This document shows, piece by piece, positions 1 to 6,053 of a stretch of DNA of 6,235 bases. The stretch lies in assembly GCA_938030645.1 (NCBI GenBank), contig CALHHQ010000274.1:1-6235 (forward strand). Direction: 5' to 3'. The DNA comes from an uncultured Rhizobiaceae group bacterium (GTDB taxonomy: Bacteria > Pseudomonadota > Alphaproteobacteria > Rhizobiales > Rhizobiaceae). The position numbers were made by a program, and so were the translations under genes. The notes beneath the pieces were generated by a model. The model was not told the DNA's origin and made no database searches. It saw only the letters and a program-made list of their open reading frames with translations. Every line of letters starts with the position of its first letter. Position 1 is the first letter of the stretch.

Positions 1-816
1 CGCGGCGGCAGCGCCCTGCACTTTTCTGCGGTAAAAATGGCAGCGTTTGAACTGCATATGCTCGAGCGTGAAGCTGCGATTGATGACTACTCTCCAGACG
101 TTGCGGCACAAGCGAAAGCTTGGTTTGAAGCCTCTACAAAAGAGCAACAAGATGAGTTGCTAACGAGCATCATGTCAGGCCTGCCCGGAGCTTATGATCG
201 TTATGATGTTCCTCAATTGCGTGAAGCGCTGGTGGGATATGAGGGCTTGGATCGGTCAGCACTACGCGCCAACTATCAAAAATTTCTCAAAGCGATCATT
301 CCAACGGCGGAAGAACTGGGCATTAAGATGGCTGTTCATCCCGACGATCCGCCCAGAGGTATATTGGGGCTCCCACGCATCGTCTCCAACGCGGAAGATA
401 TTGATTGGATTCTCAACTGCGTGAAAAGTCCGTCCAATGGGCTGACATTGTGTTCAGGTTCCTTGGGTGCAAATCCGTCAAACGATGTGGTTGCTATAGC
501 CAAAACGTTTGCGGATCGAATTCACTTTGCCCATTTGCGCAATGTAGTGAAGCAAGAAGACGGTTCATTCACCGAGGCGGCGCATCTTGAAGGTGATACG
601 GATATGGTTGGCCTTGTGGATGTCTTACTCGCTGAAGATCGCAAACGCGCCGCGCTGGGCAATTCGTCTCGAATACCATTCCGCCCAGACCATGGACATG
701 AATTGTTGGATGATGCTTCGAAGAAAACACACCCAGGCTATCCATTGATTGGTAGAATGCGTGGGCTTGCAGAATTGCGCGGCGTCATGGCCGCGCTGGA
801 AAATAAATCCAACTAG
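1..816 (+). CDS. uxuA: Mannonate dehydratase, C-terminal part (5' end outside window)
   Basis: Mannonate dehydratase converts D-mannonate to 2-keto-3-deoxy-D-gluconate in cytosolic hexuronate (glucuronate) breakdown. The frame is open from base 1 (RGGSALHFSAVK precedes the first Met at 37), so the window holds 271 residues of a family usually near 400; roughly the first third is missing. Numbering from base 1, visible family motifs are MAVHPDDPP (His113), LTLCSGSLG (Cys151), IHFAHLRN (His178) and FRPDHGH (Asp230). These match the His/Cys/His/Asp metal site known for UxuA, with the same 38-residue His-to-Cys spacing I recall for the Streptococcus suis enzyme. The end, PGYPLIGRMRGLAELRGV, is also typical. 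The frame is intact to a TAG stop. That stop overlaps the stop of the convergent isomerase gene, and no hairpin terminator is visible after it. The promoter and any uronate operon partners lie to the left of the window. Confidence 0.95.
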   Translation, partial: RGGSALHFSAVKMAAFELHMLEREAAIDDYSPDVAAQAKAWFEASTKEQQDELLTSIMSGLPGAYDRYDVPQLREALVGYEGLDRSALRANYQKFLKAIIPTAEELGIKMAVHPDDPPRGILGLPRIVSNAEDIDWILNCVKSPSNGLTLCSGSLGANPSNDVVAIAKTFADRIHFAHLRNVVKQEDGSFTEAAHLEGDTDMVGLVDVLLAEDRKRAALGNSSRIPFRPDHGHELLDDASKKTHPGYPLIGRMRGLAELRGVMAALENKSN

Positions 817-1583
817 GCTTGGAACGCTTTCAACCACGCCAGTCCTGAATTGGTGTCCAAACGGGGTTTGTATTCGGCACCGACGAACCCGTCATATGGC
901 AATTCGTCGAGTTCTTGAAGCAGCCAAGTGTAGTCCACCTCACCTGCATCGGGCTCCCCCCGATCAGGCACAGCTGCAATTTGGATGTGGCCGATTGCAT
1001 CGAGATTATCTTTGAGACGCATCAACAAATCACCTTGCGAAATCTGGAGGTGATAACAATCAAACATCACTTTGATGTTGTCATGACCAACCGAGTTAAT
1101 TATCGCGCGTGCTTCCTCAACAGTGCTGTGATGATAGCCTGGTGCATCGCGTTGATTGATAGGTTCGATCAGAACAGTTGCATCCATAGTCGCAGCGCGT
1201 TTGGCGGCATAAGCAAGGTTGGATTTGAAAACACTTTGTGCTTCGTCTGTACCGCCTGATTTTCCAGCCATAATATGAACCGCGCGACAGCCAATTGCGG
1301 CTGCATAGTCAAATGCCTCATCGATCAAATGTCGTGCTTCCTCTTCGCGACCGGGCAAGGCGGACAGTCCGAACTCGCCTTTTTCAGCGTCACCCACTCG
1401 TGTGTTCAATCCCAACATCGGCAATCCGGTTTGACTCAACGCAGACTGGACTTCTGTAGGATCGACATCATAGGGAAAATGACACTCTACAGCTTCAAAG
1501 CCTGCATCTGCAGCAGCGCGGATGGCATCTGGCAGAGACAGTTCTTTCCAGAGAAAACCGAGATTGGCTGAAAACTTGGTCAT
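813..1583 (-). CDS. hyi: Hydroxypyruvate isomerase-family TIM-barrel sugar isomerase
   Basis: This is a 256-residue cytosolic TIM-barrel isomerase of the Hyi/OtnI (COG3622) type. Family members interconvert hydroxypyruvate and tartronate semialdehyde, or isomerise 2-oxo-tetronates. The N-terminus (FSANLGFLWKE) and length fit. Candidate metal/catalytic residues are Glu140 (LIEPIN), Asp175 (FDCYH), Gln201 (HIQIAA) and Glu237 (GAEYKP), with YHLQISQGDL and PDRGEPDAGEVDY as further family signatures. An in-frame TTG at 1604 would add seven residues (NAKGKPM region), but the ATG at 1583 is preferred because AAGGG lies 7 nt upstream and family proteins begin at this point. The gene follows recJ by 24 bp on the same strand, so it is probably cotranscribed with recJ and ctaA. 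Its stop overlaps that of uxuA. The substrate cannot be decided: no tartronate semialdehyde reductase, glyoxylate carboligase or tetronate kinase gene is visible. Family assignment is firm, and the symbol is provisional. Confidence 0.88.
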   Translation of the reverse strand: MTKFSANLGFLWKELSLPDAIRAAADAGFEAVECHFPYDVDPTEVQSALSQTGLPMLGLNTRVGDAEKGEFGLSALPGREEEARHLIDEAFDYAAAIGCRAVHIMAGKSGGTDEAQSVFKSNLAYAAKRAATMDATVLIEPINQRDAPGYHHSTVEEARAIINSVGHDNIKVMFDCYHLQISQGDLLMRLKDNLDAIGHIQIAAVPDRGEPDAGEVDYTWLLQELDELPYDGFVGAEYKPRLDTNSGLAWLKAFQA

Positions 1584-1590
1584 AGGCTTG

Positions 1591-1595
1591 CCCTT
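1591..1595 (-). promoter_or_regulatory. Ribosome binding site of the hyi-like gene
   Basis: Read on the minus strand, AAGGG lies 7 nt before the ATG at 1583, in the 24-bp gap after the recJ stop. It decides the start: the alternative TTG at 1604 lies upstream of this site and has no comparable purine-rich motif before it. Confidence 0.6.
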
Positions 1596-1607
1596 GGCAT
1601 TCAATGT

Positions 1608-3410
1608 TTAAATTCGATCAGAAACTGTTGCAGCATCTATTAGACGCAATTGAACACGTTTGGTGCCCCTGTAAAAGTCCGATGCCAATGTTCCCGCGAA
1701 ATGCATTTTTTGGCCTCGCCCCTCCAAAATCGCTTTACCCAATGGTTCATCAGCAATCCGAAATCCAATGCCACGCAGTTCTCCACCGTCAGGCGCCCCT
1801 AAAGTAAAACGCACATGATTGGCCCCAACAACATCTGCAAAACGGATCACATGATTGGGAAAAGCAAAAATGGGTTGGCTGTTTCCGGCACCAAATGGTC
1901 CAGCTTTCTCCAATTGCTCAACGAAACCAACGCTTGCACCACGAGCGCTGAGTGCTGCATCCACTTTCAGCATCCGTTTTTCACGCTCCAGCCCGACATC
2001 TTTAGCCAATTTTGCTTCCATGAATGAGCGGAAGTCGCCAAGTTTGGCGCGTTCAATAGTGATGCCAGCGGCCATAGCGTGGCCACCACCCTTCGTCAAA
2101 ATGCCTTCTTCAACCGCTCGGCGGACGGCACCGCCTAAATCCACACCCGCAATAGATCTTCCTGACCCTGCCCCAATTCCGCGATCATCAAACGCAATGG
2201 CAAATGCGGGGCGTCTGAACCTATCTTTCAAGCGCGAGGCCAACAGACCAACGACACCAGCATGCCATGTTTCTTTCTCGGTGATAAGAATTGAGGGGCC
2301 ATCACCCAAACCAATTTCGGCTTCGGCTTCTTCAATCGCTTGTTTCAACATGGCAGCTTCCATGGTTTGGCGCTCACCGTTCAGCATTTCCAATTGTTCC
2401 GCGATGGCTTCGGCTTCTTGCACATCACTGGTTGTTAGAAGCTTCGCCCCCAGCGAAGCATCGCCGATGCGCCCTCCCGCATTGATGCGTGGGCCAAGCA
2501 AAAACCCAAGGTGCCAAGGAGCTGCGGGGCCATCTTGTCTCGCCACCCGTGCCAAAGCCACAAGGCCGGGTGTCTTTTGTTTGTGCATGACTTCAATGCC
2601 GCGCATGACGAAAGCACGGTTCAAACCAATAAGCGGCACCACATCGCACACAGTTCCAAGGGCAACGATATCAAGCCAATCCATCAGGTTCGGTGCAGCC
2701 CGATTTTCAAAGAAACCTGATTCACGCAATGCTCGGTTCAAGCCAACCAATGTCATGAAGACAACACCGGCCGCACACAAATGCCCTTGGCCCGACATAT
2801 CGTCATGTCGATTAGGATTGACCAGTGCAACCACTTCGGGAAGTTCCGTATTGACCTGGTGGTGATCAATCACGACCACATCAGCACCGAGTGTTTTGGC
2901 ATGGGCCAAAGCATCGTAACTTGTAGAACCGCAATCGACTGTGACAATCAGCGTGGCACCGTTTTCCACCAATTCTGCAATAGCATTTTCGTTGGGGCCG
3001 TATCCTTCGAAAATGCGGTCTGGAATATAGATTTCCGTCTTGAGACCGCACCCACCGAGGTAACGCGCCATCAACGAAGATGACGTGGCGCCATCCACAT
3101 CATAGTCTCCGAATATTGCGACGTGCTCACCATTGTTGACCGCTTGGACCAAACGCGCGACAGCGCGGTCCATATCGGTGAATGTCGACGGATCTGGCAT
3201 AAGATCGCGCAATGTGGGTGCAAGATATGTTTGCGCTTCATCTGACGCTACGCCCCTGCCGGCAATGACGCGCGCCACATGACCTTCAACATTGTGTTCT
3301 TCGATCATCGCTTCGGCCTGTCCTTTTTGGATCAGGCTCATGCGTTCCACCCAGGTTTGGCCCGTGACAGATTCTGCGACGTCTAAGAAATTGCGTTTGT
3401 CATTATCCAT
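1608..3410 (-). CDS. recJ: Single-stranded-DNA-specific exonuclease RecJ
   Basis: RecJ is a 5'-3' single-strand DNA exonuclease of the DHH family, acting in RecF-type recombination, base excision and mismatch repair. The 600-residue product is full length (the E. coli enzyme is about 577). The DHH domain carries the metal motifs GDYDVDG (101-107, Asp102/104/106), TVDCG (Asp159), IDHHQ (Asp182-His183-His184) and TVCDVVPL (Asp256). The linker and DHHA1 region show GSGRSI (415-420) and GGGHAMAAG (441-449). The C-terminal OB-fold part (about 480-600) ends with GTKRVQLRLIDA. The N-terminal SVTGQTWVERM supports the start at 3410, although no clear Shine-Dalgarno sequence precedes it. The start lies inside the last codons of ctaA (8-nt overlap), which suggests translational coupling. 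No key residue is missing. Long open frames on the opposite strand, including one of 336 codons, are shadows of this gene. Confidence 0.97.
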   Translation of the reverse strand: MDNDKRNFLDVAESVTGQTWVERMSLIQKGQAEAMIEEHNVEGHVARVIAGRGVASDEAQTYLAPTLRDLMPDPSTFTDMDRAVARLVQAVNNGEHVAIFGDYDVDGATSSSLMARYLGGCGLKTEIYIPDRIFEGYGPNENAIAELVENGATLIVTVDCGSTSYDALAHAKTLGADVVVIDHHQVNTELPEVVALVNPNRHDDMSGQGHLCAAGVVFMTLVGLNRALRESGFFENRAAPNLMDWLDIVALGTVCDVVPLIGLNRAFVMRGIEVMHKQKTPGLVALARVARQDGPAAPWHLGFLLGPRINAGGRIGDASLGAKLLTTSDVQEAEAIAEQLEMLNGERQTMEAAMLKQAIEEAEAEIGLGDGPSILITEKETWHAGVVGLLASRLKDRFRRPAFAIAFDDRGIGAGSGRSIAGVDLGGAVRRAVEEGILTKGGGHAMAAGITIERAKLGDFRSFMEAKLAKDVGLEREKRMLKVDAALSARGASVGFVEQLEKAGPFGAGNSQPIFAFPNHVIRFADVVGANHVRFTLGAPDGGELRGIGFRIADEPLGKAILEGRGQKMHFAGTLASDFYRGTKRVQLRLIDAATVSDRI

Positions 3411-4488
3411 AAGTTGGATTTAAGCGTCCAAAGCCTTTTGTGGAAGACAAAACTTGTTTTGGTCGCAAGGCTCTCCAATGGGCAGTGACTGCTGCTAACA
3501 GCACAACACCACCAAACTGATGCGCCAAGGCCCAAGACATCGGCACCTGAAGAATGAGTGTCGATATACCAATCAGAGCTTGTGCACTTATCAAAACAAA
3601 CACCGCGATTGCGCGGCGAGAATGGGTCGTCCCTCCCGCATTGCGCATCACAGAGATCATGTGAGCGAAAGCAGCAGCCCAAAGGACATAGGCTGACACA
3701 CGGTGCATGAACTGCACCATTTTTGCGTTGTCCGTGAAATTCAACAGAATTGGATCCATAGCAAACAAGCCTTGGGGCACCCATGCACCCTCCATCATCG
3801 GCCATGTGTTGTAGGCCATACCGGCATCGAGTCCAGCCACCAAGCCGCCAATGAATATCTGCAACAGCAAAAGCACAAGCACTGCAGCGCTTTGCCATGC
3901 CAAATGAGGACGCCCGTCTTCTGTATGAACCGCGAGAGAACGTGCGAGCCAGATGGTTGCAACGAATATGATACAGGCCATGGTGAGATGAATTGCGAGC
4001 CGCAATTGGCTCACATCAACACGTTCTGTCAGGCCAGACTTCACCATCCACCAGCCGATAAAGCCTTGAAACCCTCCAAATATGACCATCCCAACCAATG
4101 GCAGCTTAATCCATGATGGAAGTTTTCCGGCAACCCAGAACACAATCAACGGCACCACAGCGATAAGGCCAATGATACGCCCTAAGAAGCGATGCCCCCA
4201 TTCCCACCAAAAAATCACCTTGAAAGCCTCCAAAGACATTCCTTTGTTGATGGTCTGGTATTCAGTGGTCGTGCGATATTTATCAAATTCAACGGACCAA
4301 TCTGCAGGAGTCAGAGGTGGGATGATGCCAGCAACGGGCGCCCATTCTGTGATAGACAGGCCTGAATCGGTCAAGCGGGTCGCGCCACCCACCAGAACCA
4401 TCACTGCAACGAACAGAGCAATCGTATAGAGCCACCAGCGCACCAATGCGTGTGGATCAGAATTCGACATATCATGCGCAGTGTTCAT
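3403..4488 (-). CDS. ctaA: Heme A synthase (COX15/CtaA family)
   Basis: CtaA oxidises the C8 methyl group of heme O to the formyl group of heme A, the cofactor of aa3-type cytochrome oxidases, in the cytoplasmic membrane. The 361-residue product has eight hydrophobic segments (about 17-37, 104-122, 130-147, 165-183, 198-219, 262-280, 291-312 and 320-340). It carries the family motif GGATRLTDSGLSITEW (34-49). The four heme-ligand histidines are in place: His99 (WEWGHRFLGR, with Glu97), His167 (RLAIHL), His262 (FMHRVSAY) and His323 (LAHQFGG). It lacks the paired extracellular cysteines of Bacillus-type CtaA, as expected for the alphaproteobacterial/mitochondrial class. The frame stays open upstream to 4626, but those 46 residues are not membrane-like and do not resemble the family. 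ATG 4488 is chosen, with a modest GGAAA 4 nt upstream; ATG 4470 is a weaker alternative. The gene leads the ctaA-recJ-hyi run and is divergent from the DUF2842 gene. Confidence 0.95.
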   Translation of the reverse strand: MNTAHDMSNSDPHALVRWWLYTIALFVAVMVLVGGATRLTDSGLSITEWAPVAGIIPPLTPADWSVEFDKYRTTTEYQTINKGMSLEAFKVIFWWEWGHRFLGRIIGLIAVVPLIVFWVAGKLPSWIKLPLVGMVIFGGFQGFIGWWMVKSGLTERVDVSQLRLAIHLTMACIIFVATIWLARSLAVHTEDGRPHLAWQSAAVLVLLLLQIFIGGLVAGLDAGMAYNTWPMMEGAWVPQGLFAMDPILLNFTDNAKMVQFMHRVSAYVLWAAAFAHMISVMRNAGGTTHSRRAIAVFVLISAQALIGISTLILQVPMSWALAHQFGGVVLLAAVTAHWRALRPKQVLSSTKGFGRLNPTYG

Positions 4489-4566
4489 AGGATTTCCGAA
4501 ATGAATGGTTTTTCGGGTTTTGATACCGCGCCACGCGATTGTAAACCCGCCAAATGTTTGTTTGTC

Positions 4567-4581
4567 GCGACACGCCGTCGC
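4567..4581. promoter_or_regulatory. Inverted repeat GCGAC-N5-GTCGC, possible RegA/RegR/ActR-type box
   Basis: The arms GCGAC and GTCGC are perfect complements around a 5-nt spacer, and extend one base each way to 6-bp arms (4566-4582). The site also overlaps a perfect 10-bp palindrome, TGTCGCGACA, at 4563-4572. As I recall it, the RegR box of Bradyrhizobium is GNGRCRTTNNGNCGC; this site fits 13 of its 15 positions and fails at the central TT. RegA/RegR/ActR are redox-responsive regulators of respiratory genes in alphaproteobacteria, so a site 79-93 nt upstream of ctaA would make sense. A chance GC-rich repeat is a real alternative. Confidence 0.3.
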
Positions 4582-4651
4582 GCGTGCCACATATCCCATG
4601 TTTTGTCTCTGGAAACCAAAGCACATTCGGTCTATGTCATCGCTACATCAC

Positions 4652-4656
4652 AAAGG
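4652..4656 (+). promoter_or_regulatory. Ribosome binding site of the DUF2842 gene
   Basis: AAAGG stands 8 nt before the ATG at 4665. It supports this short start over the upstream in-frame ATG at 4554, which would add 37 residues unlike the family. Confidence 0.6.
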
Positions 4657-4664
4657 CTTTGACT

Positions 4665-4901
4665 ATGCGCACCACTCTTCCCATCCGAGTTAAAAAACTC
4701 GTCGGCACATTTTTCATCGTGTTGTTGGTTATTGTTTACGCTTTGGTGGCTGTTGCCATTGCAAGTGCCACTTTGGCCAATGCGCCATGGTATGCACATT
4801 TGCTCTACTTCATGTTCAGCGGTGTATTATGGGTGCTGCCAGCCATGGGCATTATTAAATGGATGTCGACGGACAACTCAGTCACATCAACTGACGTTTA
4901 G
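4665..4901 (+). CDS. Small inner-membrane protein, DUF2842 family
   Basis: This 78-residue protein has a short basic N-terminus (RVKK at 8-11) and two hydrophobic segments (about 13-33 and 43-64) separated by a short polar turn (NAPWYAH). The second segment, YFMFSGVLWVLPAMGIIKWM, matches the conserved core of DUF2842, a family of small alphaproteobacterial membrane proteins of unknown function. A longer in-frame start at 4554 exists, but the ATG at 4665 is chosen because AAAGG stands 8 nt upstream and the family begins just before the basic motif. The gene is divergent from ctaA, which allows a role near the respiratory membrane, but that is inference only. Its last 15 nt overlap the end of the convergent deacetylase gene. 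Confidence 0.85.
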   Translation: MRTTLPIRVKKLVGTFFIVLLVIVYALVAVAIASATLANAPWYAHLLYFMFSGVLWVLPAMGIIKWMSTDNSVTSTDV

Positions 4902-5945
4902 TTTCCGATTGCGCCCAATCAGACGCGTTGGCAAGCCCGATGTGAGTGACGAAAAATATCGCTCTTGCTGAAATAGACCGTTGATCGAAATGCGTGGCAA
5001 TGCAGTCAAATGCTTAGCGTGTTCAGGGAAGATCAATCCAGGTCGGGTTGTAACACCGGTTTCGAAACCTGCCTTGCGTACGAACTCAAATTCCCTCGGC
5101 CCTGCCGCTGCCTTATAGCCATAGGGGTATGCAAAGTGTTTGGGTCGTTTTCCCAGATGTTTGTGCATGATGGCGGTGCCATCTTCAATTTCACGGACAG
5201 CTCTGTCGATACTCAGCCTTGCCAAGGCATGGTGATCGATTGAATGGGCACCGATTGTGCACAGTGGATCGTTTTGCAGATCTTTGATTTCCTGCCACGC
5301 CATCATGTCGTTGTTCATTCGAACCAAGAGTTGTTCGTAGGACTTGGGGCACAATCCCCGCAATGTTCTTGCCTGATCAAACTCATCTACTTGATTGGTG
5401 AACACTTCAACGAGATGGTCGTATGCGATGTTCTTCTCTTCCGATGTCTTGCAATTTAAGGCTAATTCCACAGCGGGCGCCTTCAGTTTCAATTCATCAT
5501 TGTTGGAAATCGCCAGTTCGAGGCCTTCCCACCAATTGCAGGCAGTCCGCTCTACAAATCCTGTGGCAAAATAGACGACATACGGAACTCCGTATTTCCG
5601 CAAAATGGGCGCTGCAATTTCTGCGGTGTTTCGGTATCCATCATCAAACGTGAATACCGCGAACCTTTTGGAGCGGTCGCCAGACAAAATGCGTTTGCGC
5701 GCTTCTTCAATAGAAACAAGGGCGTATTCGCGTTTCTGTAGAAATTGAATCGTCTGTTCCAAAAATTCTGGACTGACAGATAGATGCGCATTGGGGGAAA
5801 ATTCTGCGGCTGTATCCGGTCTCACATGATGCAGGGTTAGGATAACACCCAGTTCTCCACCGACCTGCTGATACAGTTTATCGAGCCCAGAATAATTTAT
5901 TCCGGAAAGAACTTTCTGCGTTAGCCATGTATTCGCTTGCGGCAT
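4887..5945 (-). CDS. Polysaccharide deacetylase family protein (NodB-like, CE4)
   Basis: This is a 352-residue carbohydrate esterase family 4 protein, predicted to remove N- or O-acetyl groups from a polysaccharide or a lipid-linked sugar intermediate. Motifs run in the canonical order: ILTLHHVRP (35-43), FTFDDGY (98-104; Asp101 as catalytic base, Asp102 as metal ligand), GAHSIDHHAL (232-241; His234 and His238 as metal ligands), RPKHFAYPYG (267-276) and the late LPRIS (316-320). All key residues are present, so it should be active. Between motifs 1 and 2 there is a longer-than-minimal insert (about 135-225, acidic and helical-looking). No signal peptide or membrane segment is evident, which suggests a cytosolic or inner-face site of action. 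The start at 5945 has only a weak GAG upstream. The gene is divergent from the acyltransferase gene at 6054 and overlaps the DUF2842 gene tail to tail. The exact substrate is unknown. Confidence 0.92.
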   Translation of the reverse strand: MPQANTWLTQKVLSGINYSGLDKLYQQVGGELGVILTLHHVRPDTAAEFSPNAHLSVSPEFLEQTIQFLQKREYALVSIEEARKRILSGDRSKRFAVFTFDDGYRNTAEIAAPILRKYGVPYVVYFATGFVERTACNWWEGLELAISNNDELKLKAPAVELALNCKTSEEKNIAYDHLVEVFTNQVDEFDQARTLRGLCPKSYEQLLVRMNNDMMAWQEIKDLQNDPLCTIGAHSIDHHALARLSIDRAVREIEDGTAIMHKHLGKRPKHFAYPYGYKAAAGPREFEFVRKAGFETGVTTRPGLIFPEHAKHLTALPRISINGLFQQERYFSSLTSGLPTRLIGRNRKLNVS

Positions 5946-6053
5946 GGATGCTCAAATTACGGGTGATTGGAAATAAAATGCATAAAACTTGTTTAGATTT
6001 AAATGATAACCAAAACATTGAACAAACGTTTTTATTGCATCGCAGCAGGTGAG
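5946..6053. promoter_or_regulatory. AT-rich divergent promoter region, deacetylase / acyltransferase
   Basis: This 108-bp gap separates two divergent genes and is clearly more AT-rich than its flanks. It contains two 8-bp palindromes, ATTTAAAT (5997-6004) and AAACGTTT (6024-6031). On the plus strand, TTGGAA (5967-5972) and TTTAGA (5992-5997) lie 19 nt apart, a poor sigma70-like pair. No terminator or small ORF is convincing. A promoter role is inferred from position and base composition. Confidence 0.4.
6045..6052 (+). promoter_or_regulatory. Ribosome binding site of the acyltransferase gene
   Basis: GCAGGTGA matches the full anti-Shine-Dalgarno complement GGAGGTGA at seven of eight positions and ends one base before the ATG at 6054. 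It favours this start over the in-frame ATG at 6003, which has no purine-rich leader. Confidence 0.55.

Larger units (their letters stand above)
4489..4664. promoter_or_regulatory. Divergent intergenic region between ctaA and the DUF2842 gene
   Basis: This 176-bp gap must hold the promoters for the leftward ctaA-recJ-hyi run and for the rightward DUF2842 gene. I could not find a convincing -35/-10 pair with normal spacing on either strand. The middle is GC-rich and carries the inverted repeat annotated separately at 4567-4581. The minus strand is open in the ctaA frame up to 4626, but the encoded peptide resembles nothing I know and is best treated as leader sequence. Confidence 0.45.

Noticed and set aside
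1855..2865. Plus-strand open frame of 336 codons inside recJ
   Set aside because: It lies wholly antisense to an intact recJ with all catalytic motifs. Its product is rich in Ser, Pro, Ala and Arg and has no recognisable domain, as expected for a shadow frame.
3383..3898. Minus-strand open frame of 171 codons overlapping ctaA and the recJ start
   Set aside because: It is a frame-shifted reading of ctaA. The cysteine- and tryptophan-rich product fits no family, while the ctaA frame carries the heme-ligand histidines.
4566..4582. Inverted repeat as an intrinsic terminator
   Set aside because: The 6-bp stem is not followed by a T-run on either strand and lies between divergent genes, where no transcript is expected to end.
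4489..4626. 46-residue N-terminal extension of CtaA
   Set aside because: The frame is open, but the peptide is neither a signal sequence nor membrane-like. The family starts near the ATG at 4488, which has a modest ribosome site.
4554..4664. 37-residue N-terminal extension of the DUF2842 protein
   Set aside because: The segment is cysteine- and histidine-containing and unlike the family. A good AAAGG ribosome site precedes the ATG at 4665.
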